Both the position numbers and the translations under genes were made by a program. This document shows positions 32,701 to 44,470 of a stretch of DNA of 64,000 nt, one piece after another. The notes beneath the pieces were generated by a model. That model worked only from the letters and a program-made list of their open reading frames with translations. It searched no databases and was not told where the DNA came from. The stretch covers positions 682,001-746,000 of the forward strand of contig BSDZ01000078.1 of assembly GCA_030268105.1 (NCBI GenBank). The letters are read 5' to 3'. Position 1 is the first letter of the stretch. Each line of letters opens with the position of its first letter. Origin of the DNA: Volvox africanus. Lineage: Eukaryota; Chlorophyta; Chlorophyceae; Chlamydomonadales; Volvocaceae.

Positions 32701-33718
32701 CAGATGCTCCTTGGGAAAGTGTTTCAATGGACTTTGTAGTCATGCTGCCCAAAACTGAGGGGGGATATGACTCGGTGTTCGTTATGGTCGACAGATTGAC
32801 CAAAATGGTTCACTTAGCCCCCTGCACATTGTCTTGCACCGATGAGCAAACAGCACGATTATTTTTGGGAAGCGCTATGTGAACTTGGCATGCGTGTTCA
32901 TCTGAGCACAACATATCATCCACAATCTGATGGGCAAACCGAACACTCAAATCGCACGTTGGGCAATATGTTACGAAATTTCGCGGGACGCACACCCTCC
33001 ATCTGGGATACGTTTCTGAATTCGGCAGAATTCGCACTTAATAACGCTGTTAACCGCTCTACAGGTCAAAGCCCCTTCTTTCTGAATTATGGGTTCCATC
33101 CTGTGCTACCCGTGTGGCGAGAGTTGGAAGTAAACATCGCTGCGGCTAAAACCTGTGCCAAGTCGTTCCTTTCCCGCATGACAGACGTGAAGGCATGTTT
33201 GGACGCGGCACAACAACGGACGACGGACTACTATAATAAATCCAAACGAGACGTAACATTTCCGGTGGGACAAATGGTTTTATTTAGCACTAAGAACCTA
33301 TGTTCGCTCGGTGATGGTTCCCGAGAACTGTTACCCCGCTGGATCGGTCCATATCCCGTTGTGCGCATGATAGGGAATGTAGCCGTGGAGCTATCTCTAC
33401 CCTCTGACATGAATATTCACCCCACATTTCATATATCCCTCATTCGCCCTTATCGCAGCACAGCACCCGTCACAAACGACGCCGATGCCCCTGCAGTAAT
33501 GGACCCCGGTCCCAAGACCTGGATTGCAGGCAAGCAAAAGGTTTACGGTGTGGAACGGATACTGGATTATTGGGTTCGACGCGTAGGTCGACATCGATGC
33601 AAGCGGGCGGTACACGAGTACCTGGTCAAATGGACTGGCTATTCTAGCGAGCACAACTCTTGGGAGCCGACGCGTAATTTCTCGCCAGCGATGAAGCCCC
33701 TATTAGAGGAAGCTCGTC
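29723..33718 (+). pseudogene. F2 pol remnant (copy M), heavily decayed
   Basis: Starts inside the pol N-terminal region (LIDGVDMAG) and runs to the chromodomain ([17 protein letters not shown], about 33610). It has many frameshifts and stops. The protease segment occurs twice, at 29940-30300 and again, more decayed, at 30815-31140. In the RT/RNase H part (31689-32558) an in-frame deletion of about 390 bp joins WAQPQ to EGRPITFTSKKF. At about 32863 a deletion removes the second catalytic Asp region of integrase (SDRGGQF). No protease-RT-integrase polyprotein can be made. Gag is absent. Confidence 0.92.
30340..30814. other. Insert between the two protease copies of element M
   Basis: About 475 bp not found in other F2 or F1 copies. 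Its first 90 bp resemble a stretch in a TOC34 intron (6926-7020). The rest shows no domain that I recognise. Confidence 0.55.
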
Positions 33719-33987
33719 TGCACATCGGTATCACGAACGTGATAGGTGTGAGGACGGCTGCCTAGAGACCGAAGTCGGCTCAAAGCTACTTGGGATCAAG
33801 TACCCATGTACTGAACTCAATCTGATTCCCATACATACGCTTTACTAATTTATTATTGGCCTGAGCTCTTCCAGCATATCATTTCCAGCCGTATGATGAA
33901 CGCTGCCCGTGGGGTCTGACAGCAGACTTCTAATTTGCAACTGAAGATCATTATTCAGTGCATGATTGAAGAAGGAAGGATACAACA
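33719..33987 (+). repeat. F2 3' LTR of copy M, truncated and internally deleted
   Basis: The pol frame runs straight into the middle of an F2 LTR at TGCACATCGGTATCACG, so the polypurine tract and LTR 5' half are lost. A second gap lies near 33953. It ends GGATACAACA. Confidence 0.85.
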
Positions 33988-34040
33988 TCACGGTGGACAT
34001 GGTTAACAAGCTGCGGCTGTTGCGAGACAACCTTTTTCAG
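33988..34040 (+). CDS. Possible host exon fragment next to element M
   Basis: Open frame TVDMVNKLRLLRDNLFQ ending at CAG with a GTAGGA donor. It has the look of a coding exon of an unknown gene cut on its left by the LTR. It is too short to assign. Confidence 0.3.
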
Positions 34041-34044
34041 GTAG

Positions 34045-34112
34045 GATCTGATCTAATCTGATCTGATCTAATCTGATCTGATCTAATCTGATCTGATGTA
34101 ATCTGATCTGAT
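34045..34112. repeat. ATCTGATCTGATCTA tandem repeat
   Basis: About four to five copies of a 15-bp unit right after the possible splice donor. Confidence 0.9.
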
Positions 34113-34210
34113 CTGGGTTACCGTAATTTGATTTGTCTTTGCGCGTTCACGTTCATCTGGGTCCATCGTAATCGCCATTTAGTTTATTCATTCTGGGTTA
34201 CGGTTGTTTG
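34113..34210. other. Unassigned host-like spacer before element G
   Basis: AT-moderate sequence with a repeated CTGGGTTACGG/CTGGGTTACCG motif. No gene seen. Confidence 0.35.
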
Positions 34211-35024
34211 TGTTGTACGCTGGTTCAATCACCGTTTATGCCAAAGTAGGCTGCAATCCATCTGAGCACTATTGAGCATAATGTAACCATATTAGCATGA
34301 TATATTCGAGTATATCTAGCTAATCAGGCACGTTGCATTATCATCTAGGACATCACGCTGTTGGTCAACATGTTTGACTCGAAGCTGATATTAATGCGCG
34401 ATCTATCTATTGACATAATATATCACATAATAATATTTTAAATATTATTACCTCATCCGTGTCATAAACCATACGCGTATGCGGGAACACGATCATTGCG
34501 ATGGTTGGGTCGGCAACCGAATATTGATATTCGGACCTTTGCATATTGCATACGTTGCATCCATTAATATCACGGATTACGCAATATTTAGGACAGTGCT
34601 ATAATAGTACTCACACTTGAGATCGGAATCCAGTGAGACTTGTACTGCACATCAGTATCGCGACGTGATAGGTGCAAGGACGGCCACCTAGAGACCGAAG
34701 TCGGCTCGACGCTACTTTGGATTAAGTACTCACGTACTCAACTCAATCTGATTCCCACATATACGTTTTACTCATATATATTCGGCCTGAGCTATTCTAG
34801 CATTCCATCTCCAGCCGGATGATGAATATTGCCCGCGGGGTCTGACGGCAGACTACCATTCTGTAATCGAAGATTATTGTAAGTTGGAACTTTCCTTGTT
34901 GCTGAGTCTTCCGCTGTCATCTTACTCGCATTGAATTGCCTTGCTGTTCGTAAGCATGGTGCACACGTAGCTAACACCCAGACGTGCAGATTCAGTGCAT
35001 GATCGAGAAAGGAAGGATACAACA
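34211..35024 (+). repeat. F2 5' LTR of copy G (814 bp)
   Basis: Starts TGTTGTACGCTGG and ends AAGGATACAACA. It has the AATATTTTAAATATT palindrome (about 34431-34448) and the CCGAATATTGATATTCGG stem-loop (34517-34534). Its termini and internal stems resemble those of F1 although most of the sequence differs. Confidence 0.95.
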
Positions 35025-35028
35025 AATT

Positions 35029-35040
35029 TGGTAGCGAGAC
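35029..35040 (+). promoter_or_regulatory. Primer-binding site of copy G
   Basis: TGGTAGCGAGAC, 5 bases after the LTR; compare TGGTATCGAGAC in F1. Confidence 0.7.
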
Positions 35041-35092
35041 CAGGTTCAGTCACGACTGCCTCGTTGCCCCTCATCGGAAGTAGGTTCTCACC

Positions 35093-35479
35093 ATGGCGAG
35101 CGATGACGACAATCACCGCAGCCCTTTAGACACCTTCGCTGAGGATCTTGGCCGTGCCGTTCTGGACGCCGCCGCTTCCGGTTTGTAACCATAGATATTT
35201 GCTTACAACTAGCTGTTGTATTCTCGTTGCGAGCCTGCACTGTGAGTCGCAGGTGAACGTACGCCAACACTAAACGCGGTGTTGGCTGGGCAATATCTTA
35301 ATCCGGAACAAATCAAGGCCTTAATTCAGAAAACCACTGAGATAAAAGACGGCCTTACAGATTACATCGCTTTCCTCATCGGTCTACTCGGGAGTACAGT
35401 CGGTACGCGAGTACTCAAAAATTCCTCCTGTGTTAACCTATTAACAAGTCTTCTAGCAAATTCCTACCCCAAAACATAA
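35093..35479 (+). CDS. F2 leader ORF0 (two exons, inferred splice)
   Basis: Exon 1 (35093-35180) starts MASDDDNHRS and keeps PLDTFAEDLGRAVL and AAAS exactly as in F1. A 72-bp intron with GTTTGT and GAGTCGCAG borders (35181-35252) joins it in phase 1 to exon 2. Exon 2 has NPEQIKALIQKTTEIKDGL and FLIGLLGSTVG and a stop at 35477-35479, 11 bases before the gag ATG. Exon 1 is more conserved between F1 and F2 than the LTRs are. The function is unknown. Confidence 0.6.
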
Positions 35480-35490
35480 GTTCGTGTTCC

Positions 35491-36708
35491 ATGTCAGGGC
35501 GCGAGGATAGTTCTTATCTGGGCACCGCTAGCCAACCCGATGGTGGCCTCGCCGCTAGGACCGCCTTTGCTGATCCTGATACTGTAGGAACTCGAATTAT
35601 GTCAGATCCCATTGTCCTTCAGACCCCTTCACACTTAATTGTACAACTGTCGGCAGCGGCTACAACGAGTGAAGGAGCTGGAGCACAACAGGCTCCGGTA
35701 ACACCTGCGGTTCAAGAACCCATCGGGATACCGGAGGTAATGAAGTTGACCATCCCCGTGCCTAAGCTCAATATTTCTGCTGATGAGAAGGCAAAGAATT
35801 CAGGACATAGTGTCGTGGATAGGACGGGAGCCTACATTCGTGATGCTAGACAATATTTACATGCGGTGCATGGCGGGGGATGTGACTCAAATACTCTTGA
35901 GGGTGCCGCAAAGGATTGGTATGACGAGTGGACTACTGCTAGAGTCAAATATACGTTCAATAATCTGGTCGAGGCTCTTCTTGCTCATTTTGCTACTGAA
36001 GTCCGCTCGTGTAGTAACGAGGCTCATAAGGCGCTGGCACAAGGCACGTACCATATGTGTCCAAACGAGACCGTTCCTGCTTACCAGTCGCGTCTTGAGG
36101 CACTGGTAACCCCTATCATTAGCTTTCCTGAGGAGGATCGTATCTTTTGGTTTCATCGTGGTCTTACCGAATCTCTAGCGCAATGGTGTGCAACGGACCT
36201 TAATGGAGTACCGTTTCAATCTTACGACGCTTTAGTAACTTTCGCTAGAGGTGCGGAGGTTCGAAATTTGGCTGGACGTGATGCTAAACAAATCCATCCT
36301 TGCGTTCACGTGATGCAAGCGCAGGAACCGCCTTCGGAGACGGCACCGAAGGACCAAGGTCCTGATCGCCAATGCCCTGCGGTGGCCGTGACTACCGTTC
36401 GAAAGGAAAGACAGTATGACGCTCGCGGACGCCAAAACCCAAGCACTCGCGGGTTCGCAGGAGCCGGGCCAAATTCGGGCCATGTTAAAGGAAAACGAAG
36501 AGGGAGCACGCCGACTGTAGCTGCAATGCAGAACGCTGCTCCTAGCACTAAAAAGCCCCGGAAAGAAGATCCGTACATGCAGAAGTGGGAGTGCCGACGT
36601 TCAGAGTTTGATCGTCGGAAGTTTGCTAATCTCTGCTTGAGGTGTGCAGGGGAGCATCCCACTCGCGAGTGTCCTCTTTTACCGCCTTTTGTGCCCAAGA
36701 CGACTTAG
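35491..36708 (+). CDS. F2 gag (405 residues)
   Basis: Structural protein homologous to the F1 gag: start MSGREDSSYLGTASQPDGG, the MKLTIPVPKLNIS motif, a capsid region (LEGAAKDWYDEW, YTFNNLVEALLAHF, then FWFHRGLTESLAQW), a basic linker, and a zinc knuckle CLRCAGEHPTREC (C-X2-C-X3-H-X4-C). Near 35880 it lacks a short segment around the CLFVGNTLEG motif that copy J and F1 have (it reads GGGCDSNTLEG). It ends at a UAG in frame with pol. Confidence 0.9.
   Translation: MSGREDSSYLGTASQPDGGLAARTAFADPDTVGTRIMSDPIVLQTPSHLIVQLSAAATTSEGAGAQQAPVTPAVQEPIGIPEVMKLTIPVPKLNISADEKAKNSGHSVVDRTGAYIRDARQYLHAVHGGGCDSNTLEGAAKDWYDEWTTARVKYTFNNLVEALLAHFATEVRSCSNEAHKALAQGTYHMCPNETVPAYQSRLEALVTPIISFPEEDRIFWFHRGLTESLAQWCATDLNGVPFQSYDALVTFARGAEVRNLAGRDAKQIHPCVHVMQAQEPPSETAPKDQGPDRQCPAVAVTTVRKERQYDARGRQNPSTRGFAGAGPNSGHVKGKRRGSTPTVAAMQNAAPSTKKPRKEDPYMQKWECRRSEFDRRKFANLCLRCAGEHPTRECPLLPPFVPKTT
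36706..36708 (+). promoter_or_regulatory. F2 gag/pol UAG in the shared frame
   Basis: ACU-UAG-GAA, after which the same frame encodes EVVRVAEEG and the pol N-terminal domain (homologous to the same position in F1). Confidence 0.65.
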
Positions 36709-38185
36709 GAAGTTGTCCGGGTTGCAGAGGAAGGGACTCCTCCCAGGACTGAAGGACTTGTACATGGCCGCTGGCTATCGTTACGACCGGCAATGAAGGC
36801 TTTGTTACCCTCTATTTTCGGACAAATTGAGCACGCTATCAAGCAACGCTTTTCGCTCGATGGTCGCACGGGACTGACCCATTTTGACTCGCTGTGTAAC
36901 TTGTTCGCACCTCGTTGTCCTCTTTCATCCCTCGATTTGTCTGGCCACGTTTTTTGTTTATCCCTTCGTCTTTTTGTGAGCTGTGCGAACAGCTCACCAG
37001 GTATAAAAGGTATCGTCGTCAAAATCCGGACACTGCAGCTTGCATACTAATTCCCTCTTACAGTCAGCGCAAAGCTGCGGCGCTGCTGGAAGGTATGCAA
37101 TGTGTTCTCCGATTCGAATCGGACACCACCTTGTTCAATGGTGTGGATGTGACGGGGAGACCGACGGCACTACCCAAATTGTGAAGTTTGGTTTGAGGCC
37201 CCTCTTTTGGATTCTACCAGGTTTGAGCCTGCCCTAGGATCACTTCAACTTTCTGCGGAGTCGATTCCGACAGGAAATCGTGTTCCTATTATCGAAGTTG
37301 GCCTTGGTGGTCGATTGATGAAGGCGCTTGTGGATACGGGCGCCAGCGATGACTTCATCTCGGCAAAGGAGGTGAACGCATTGGGGTTGACCCCTCAGTC
37401 GTCTGATTGTGCACAGGTTACCCTTGCTGATGGAGGTAAGCATCCCATCGTGGGCAGGATCACCCTGATCCTATCGATAGGCCCTCTGCATGTTAGGGCT
37501 CAACCGTATGTGCTACAAGGTCTTTCGGAGACGGCACAGTACATTTTGGGTGCCGTAACATTACGGCAGTACTGCATGCGCATCGATATGGAGTCCACCA
37601 CACTTAGTTTGTGCAAAGGGAACCTATCGACTAAGGTACCTTTCCTGTCGTACCAAGATGTCACACCAGAGGAGGGCGGAACTGTTGCGGAGCCTGAGGT
37701 TAATTTCGCTTTAGCGGCGGTGGTCCGCTGAAATAAAGAACCCAAGCTAATTGGGCGCAAATCGACCGATCGGATGATACGGAAAGGTGCCCATGTGTTG
37801 CTTGTGAGGCCACGGGTGCAATCGAATGCTACCACGGCGCAGTCCACCGTGAAGGATCTTGAGGTCGAAGCCCTCCTGCAAAAATATGCTGATGTCTTTG
37901 GTGACATCCCAGGGCTCCCACCTATGCGACCTGTTGACCATAGGATCCCTCTTGTGCCCGGAGCACAACCCGTTTCACGACCTATGTACAGGTTAAGCCC
38001 ATTGGAGCTGGATGAAGTGAAGCGGCAAGTGAGGGATCTGCTCGCAAAGGGTATGATTCGGCCCAGCACATCGCCATATTCTGCACCGATATTGTTTGTC
38101 AGTAAGAAGGATAGGACGCTGCGTATGTGCATTGATTATCGGGGCTTGAATGCGACCACAATTAAAAATTGCTACCCTTTGCCGC
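36709..38185 (+). pseudogene. F2 pol 5' part of copy G, broken
   Basis: Pol N-terminal domain (GRTGL, CNLF, PLSS), protease ([12 protein letters not shown], about 37330) and the start of RT (DELKRQV-like region, CIDYRGLN, about 38130). There are frameshifts near 36950 and 37180 and a TGA at 37729-37731. At about 38186 it stops in the RT sequence YPLP and changes abruptly to F1 pol. Confidence 0.88.
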
Positions 38186-41100
38186 TCTGATATTCCGTGG
38201 CCAGGAACATCCTACTCGGTTGACGTTTGGTACGAAGCTCCTGATGAGGGTGCCGTAAGTTCAGAACCCGCCCTAAGTGCACTGACGTTGTCTGCCGGGC
38301 AGCCGCTCGTAGATAACCGTGTCCCTGTGATTCAGATCGGTCTAAATGGCCGTACCCTGAAGGCACTCGTTGACACCGGTGCCAGCGACGACTTCATCTC
38401 TGTCGCAGAGATGAATGCGCTGGGGTCGACCCCAGAATCGTCTGATTGTCCACAGGTTACCCTTGCTGACGGGGGTAAGCATCCCATCGTGGGCAGGATC
38501 ACCCTTAGCCTATCGTTAGGCCCTTTGCGTGTTGTGACCCGGCCGTACGTGCTGCAGGGCTTGGCAGAGACTGCACCGTACATAATGGAGTCTGCGACAT
38601 TACGACAGTACCGCGCACGCATCGACATGGAGACCGCAACCCTGCATTTGTGCAAGGGTACTCTGTCGATTAAGGTACCTTTCCTGTCGTCCGAAAATGT
38701 CACACCAGAGGGGGGCAAAGCTGAGGCGGTGCCTATGGTTAATTTCGCCGTGACCGCAATGGCTGCCCGAATCGAACCGGAGCTAGTCGGGCGTAAGGAA
38801 GCTGTCCGTTTGTTACGGAAGGGTGCCCACGGACTGCTTTTGAGGCCACGGGTGGGTTGCATTGCCACCACCGTGCAGACTCCTGTGGATCCTGAGGTTG
38901 AGGCCCTATTATCACAGTATGAGGACGTTTTCAAAGATATCCCTGGCCTACCACCTATGCGTCCTGTTGATCACACAATCCCTCTCATGCCTGGAGCGCA
39001 GCCTATGGCCCGGCCAATGTACAGGTTGAGTCCATTGGAGCTGGATGAGGTGAAGCGCCAGGTGACGGATTTGCTTGCAAAGGGTATGATACGCCCCAGC
39101 ACATCCCCGTATTCTGCGCCAATTTTGTTTGTCGGTAAGAAGGATGGGACCTTGCGCATGTGCATCGATTACCGGGGGTTGAATGCGAGCACGGTGAAGA
39201 ATCGCTACCCTTTGCCACGCGTTGACGACCTGTCGGATAAGCTGAAGGGATCGGCTTATTTTTCCTCGGTTGACTTACAACAGGGCTATAATCAGATTCG
39301 CATCGCTGCCTCTGATATCCCGAAAACCGCTTTTTGGACGCCCTTCGGTCACTTTGAGTATACGGTCCTATCGTTTGGTTTGACTAATGCCCCTGCGACG
39401 TTTCAGGCGGTTATGGACCGCATGTTTAGGCCGTTTATCGACAGGTTCATTGTTTGCTACCTGGATGACATCTTGGTTTATTCTTAGACGGGCGAGGAGC
39501 ACTTGGAGCATCTTCGGCTCGTGCTCGATGTGATGAGGCGGGAGCAATTGTTTGCTAAACGCGCCAAATGCTTTTGGGCGCAGCCTCAGGTGGAATATTT
39601 GGGCCACATTGTGTCGGCCACCGGTGTGAAGATGGACCCGCGGAAGGTTGCCGTGGTTCGCGATTGGCCCGCGCCTCAGAACCTCACGGAGCTGCGTAAG
39701 TTCCTTGGCTTGACCAATTACTTCCGAAAGTTCATTGAAAAATATTCCATCATTGCGGCCCCGCTTACTAACTTAACTCGCAAAGGCGTTTTTGTTTCGC
39801 TCGAGTCATGGACGTCGCAATGCCAGCGGGCATTTGAAGAGCTCAAGCGAACCGTTGCCGAAGATGTCACCCTAGCATTCCCTGACTACTCGTTGCCGTT
39901 CCGTGTAGAGGTGGTGTCTGATGCCTCAGTGTTTGGAAGCGGCGCTGTATTGTTACAGGAAGGGCGACCGATCGCCTTCATGAGTAAAAGGTTTTCTGGT
40001 GCAGAGATTCGCTACACCACCGGGGAACAGGAGCTTCTGGCAGTGCTGCATGCTTTAAAGGAATGGCGCTGTTACCTCGAGGGACGCCCGTTTACTTTAA
40101 AGACTGACCACAAGCCCCTAACGTTTTTGCAAAGCGTTCCGAGATTGAACCGCCGTCAGGCTAGGTGGATGGAATACCTAGCTAGGTTCGACTGCACCTG
40201 GGAGTACATTTCTGGTAAACTGAATATTGCCGATGCTCTCAGTCGACATCCGTCGCTACACGCTGCAATTTTGGCAGCGCCCGTCTTGCGACCGCATAAC
40301 GAGGAGGTTCCGATCGCGACGGACCTCACGGAGCGGTTGAAGGTGGCCTACAACGCAGATGCCTGGTTCTCGGAGCCGGCTAATGTGGAATACCTTCGCA
40401 AGCAGAATGGCCTTTGGCTACGGACGGAGGGTGCAGCTACACAAATCGTCATTCCGAATGACGACGCGCTACGCTACGATATCCTTGCACGGTTTCACGA
40501 GGACCCGTTAGCAGGACACCCTGGTAGCAAGCGGTTGGTCGAGTTGGTGCAACGTTCATTCTGGTGGTCTCGCTTGGCTAACGATGCGGCGAACTTCGTA
40601 CAGACATGCAGTCTGTGCCAGCGCAATAAGGCTTTGTCCGGTAAGGGGCGTGGGTTGTTGCAACCGTTGCCTGTCCCGGATGCGCCTTGGGAAAGTGTTT
40701 CCATGGACTTCGTAGTCGCGCTGCCCAAAACTGAGGGGGGATATGATGCGGTGTTTGTGATGGTCGATCGTCTGACTAAGATGGTCCACCTAGCACCATG
40801 CACATCGTCCTGCACGGCTGAACAAACAGCACGTTTGTTTTTCGACAATGTGGTTCGGTTACACGGTATTCCCAAAAACGTGATCTCTGACCGCGGTGGG
40901 CAGTTCACGTCTAAGTTTTGGGAAGCACTCTGCAAGCTAGTTGGCATGCGTTTCGACCTGAGCACAGCGTACCACCCGCAGACTGATGGGCATGCCGAAC
41001 GCACGAATCGCAAGTTGGGTGATATGTTGCGCAATTATGCTGGTCGCACACCCCTTGTTTGGGATACATATTTGACTGCGGCGGAATTCGTGCTTAACAA

Positions 41101-41797
41101 CGCTGTTAACCGCTCTACAGGCAAAAGTCCGTTCTTTCTTAACTACGGGTTTCACCCCGCGCTACCCGTGTGGCGTGAGTTGGAGGTGAACGTGCCTGCT
41201 GCTAAGCTCTTTGCCAAGTCTTTTATGTCCCGTATTACAGACGCAAAGGCGTGTTTGGACGCGGCTCAGCAACGAACGACGGAGTACTACAACAAATCCA
41301 AGCAGGATGTGACGTTTTCGGAAGGGCAACTCGAGTTGCTAAGCACCAAGAACTTGCGTACCTTGGCCGATGGATCCCGAAAACGTTTACCCCGCTGGAT
41401 TGGTCCGTATCCTGTCATGTGCATGGTCGGGAATGTGGCTGTTGAACTCTCATTGCCCGCTGATATGACCATTCACCCCACGTTTCACGTATCGGTTGTC
41501 CGTCCGTATCATGGTACGGAACCCGTCCCTGAGCCTGCTAACACCCCCGCAGCGATCGAACCAGTTCCCGAGACCTGGATCGCTGGTAAACAGAAGTTTT
41601 ACGATGTGGAGCGGGTGTTAGATTATCGCGCGCGTCACGTGGGCCGACACCGACGTAAGCGGACAGTACATGAGTACTTGGTCAAGTGGACAGGGTATAC
41701 CAGCGAGCACAACTCGTGGGAACCGGCACGCAACTTCTCGCAGGACATGAAGCCTCTGCTTGAAGAAGCCCGCAAACGTGCCACACAAGCCCAATGA
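38186..41797 (+). pseudogene. F1 pol of copy H (stop in RT)
   Basis: Protease (DTGASDDF, about 38370), RT, RNase H, integrase and chromodomain, all close to copy B. A TAG at 39485-39487 follows YLDDILVYS, where copy B has AAA. Downstream the frame is open from 39503 to 41797 (764 codons). Integrase D, D and E and the chromodomain are present. One nonsense change is the main lesion. Confidence 0.93.
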
Positions 41798-41856
41798 CCC
41801 CTGCAGTCGATGCTGTATGAAGCAGCAAGGACGCTGCATACGGGAGGGGGGATAAT

Positions 41857-42689
41857 TGTTGTGCTACTGTTCGTTTCCCGCCGATGCGTAGGTCGATGCG
41901 ACGCTACGAGGCGAAGTGCTGTCTGGATGAACGCATGAATGACTTATGCATATGAATGAATCTGCATGATATAAATGTATTCGCATACATTTATATACGT
42001 TTTGGCATGTTATCATTATCCATCGCGACATCGCATCATGGCTGATCCGCCTAGCATGCATAAAATCCCGAACGATCGAGAAGTGCATTATGCTCGTGCT
42101 ATGAAACGATAAGTAATATTATTTGATATAATATTACTTCATTACAGCACACGTTGAGAGTGCCGCACTCATCGCGATACATGCCTTGCAACCGAATATC
42201 GTTATTCGGACCCTTGCATCATGCGAATGCTGGAAAGGCTGATCGGTTGTTATACATGAACATCGCCTCTACACAGTAGGGTTGTCACACTTAGGATCGG
42301 CCTCCTAGTGTGAATTGTACGGCATAACGATGCTGCGAGTATAACAGATGCAAGGACGGCTAAGTAAAGAGGAGATTCCAATACCAGAGAACACTCGTGT
42401 GTTCAACTCTCTTCTTGCTAATCGCTATCCTACTTAGCCCGAGCTAAGCCTGAACTTTGCTTATCACCGCCGCGTGATGACTGCTTGCTTCCGGCGCTGA
42501 CGGCGATTACATCCACTGCATCGCTTCTGTCTGTAAGATTGTAAGTTATATCTCTTCTTGCCTTGAAGTCTTCCGCTGTCTCTGTTTGCTCTCGTGTGCC
42601 TTGCTGTACTTGCAAGTGCTCACGCATCGGTATCTCAAGTCCCCAGACGCGCAGATACTTATGGGCAAACTCGAAGAAGAGGTACAACA
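41857..42689 (+). repeat. F1 3' LTR of copy H (833 bp)
   Basis: TGTTGTGCTACTG...GGTACAACA after a purine tract. It is closer to the LTR at 46725-47557 (also 833 bp) in length than to the 824-bp type. Confidence 0.93.
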
Positions 42690-43585
42690 TGCTTGAGGTG
42701 ATGAAGCGGGAGCAATTGTTTGCCAAACGCGCCAAATGCTCTTGGGCGCAGCCTCAGGTGGAGTATTTGGGCCACATTGTGTCGGCCACTGGGGTAAGAA
42801 TGGACCCGCGGAAGGTAGCTGTGGTTCGTGAATGGCCCGTGCCTCAGAACCTCACAGAGCTACGCCAGTTTTTAGGCTTGACTAACTACTTCCGTAAGTT
42901 TATTAACAAATACTCCATTATTGCGGCCCCGCTTACGAACCTGACGAGGAAAGGAGGATTCGCTTCTCTCGAAGCCTGGACACCTGAGTGTCAACGGGCA
43001 TTCGAAGAGCTCAAGCATATCGTCGCCGATGACGTTACCCCCTCTTTCCCTGATTATTCGTTACCGTTTCATGTAGAGGTAAAATCGGATGCTTCCCTTC
43101 ATGGAAGTGGCGCTGTAGTGTTGCAGGAAGGACGAACGATCGCCTTCACAAGTAAAACGTTTTCGGGTGCGGAGACCCGATACACGACCGGAGAGCAGGA
43201 GCTGTTGGCAGTTCTACACACTCTAAAGGAATGTCGCCGTTACCTCAAAGGCCGTCCTTTTACACTGAAGACTGACCACAAACCGCTGACATTCTTACAG
43301 AGTGTCCCCACTCTCAACCGACGACAAGCCAGGTGGATGGAATATCTAGCTCGTTTCGACTGTACATGGGAATACATCGCCGGCAAAAATAACATTGCTG
43401 ACGCCCTCAGCCGACATCCGTCGTTACACACTGCGATTCTGGCAGCGCCGGTTACACATTCACACCGCCAGGAGGTGCCGATAGCAGCGGATTGAGCAGA
43501 AGGACTCAAGGTGGCGTATGAAGTAGATCCATGGTTCGCTACACCAAGTAATGTGGAACATCTACGCAAACAAAACGACCTTTGG
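42690..43585 (+). pseudogene. F2 pol of copy G, middle piece (RT end and RNase H)
   Basis: Resumes at [16 protein letters not shown] (end of RT), with GHIVSATG, RNase H ([27 protein letters not shown]) and the tether to integrase. A TGA near 43492-43494 breaks the frame. It ends at about 43585 in NDLW, where inverted F2 gag begins. Confidence 0.88.
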
Positions 43586-44459
43586 CCGTCTCCGAAGGCG
43601 GTTCCTGCGCTCGCATCGCGTGGACGCGAGGGTGAATTTGTTTAGCATCACGGCCAGCCAAATTTCGAACCTCCGCACCTCTGGCAAAAGTTACTAAAGC
43701 ATCGTAGGATTGAAACGGAATCCCATTAAGGTCCGTTGCACACCATCGTGCTAGGGCTTCGGTAAGACCGCAATGAAACCAAAAGATACGATCCTTCTCA
43801 GGAAAGTTAATGATAGGAGTTATCAGTGCCTCAAAACGCGACTGATAAGCAGGAACGGTCTCGTGTGGACGCATATGGTACGTGCCTTGCGCCAGCACCT
43901 TACGAGCCTCGTTACTATGCGAGCGAACTTCGGTAGCAAAATGAGCGAGAAGAGCATCGATCAGGTTATCGAACGTGTATTTGACTCTAGCAGTGGTCCA
44001 CTCGTCATACCAATCCTTTGCAGCGCCCTCAAGGGTGTTTCCAACGAACAGGCATTTAATGGCATTGCATCCCCCGCGGTGCACCGCTTGTAAATATTGT
44101 CTAGCATCACGAACGTAGGCTCGTGCCCTATCCGCGACACTATGTCCTGAATTCTTTGCCTTTTCATCAGCGGAAATATTAAGCTTAGGCACGGGGATGG
44201 TCAACTTCATTACCTCCGGTATCCCGACGGGTTCTTGAACCGCAGGTGTTACCAGAGCCCGTTGCGCTCCAGCTCCTTCACTTGTTGTAGCCGCTGCCGA
44301 CAGTGGTACGATTAAGTGTGAAGGGGTCTGAAGGACAATGGGGTCTGACATAATGTGGGTTCCTACAGTATCGGGATCAGCAAAAACGGTTCTAGCGGCG
44401 AGGCCACCATCAGGTTGGCTTGCGGTGCCCAGATAAGAACTATCTTCGCACCCCGACAT
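43586..44459 (-). pseudogene. F2 gag of copy J, 3' truncated
   Basis: From MSGCEDSSYLGTASQPDGG through the capsid region (CLFVGNTLEGAAKDWYDEW, then FWFHCGLTEALARW) to QEPPSETA. The linker, zinc knuckle and UAG are missing. It keeps the CLFVGNTLEG segment that copy G lacks. Confidence 0.9.
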
Positions 44460-44470
44460 GGAACACGAAC

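Larger units (their letters stand above)
38186..42689 (+). mobile_element. 5'-truncated F1 element (copy H) inside copy G
   Basis: F1 sequence starting in the pol region before protease ([15 protein letters not shown]) and running to a full 3' LTR. After it, F2 pol resumes at TGCTTGAGGTGATGAAG, about 320 bp further along F2 pol than where it stopped. So the left junction has lost the F1 5' LTR, gag and pol start together with that F2 stretch. Confidence 0.88.
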
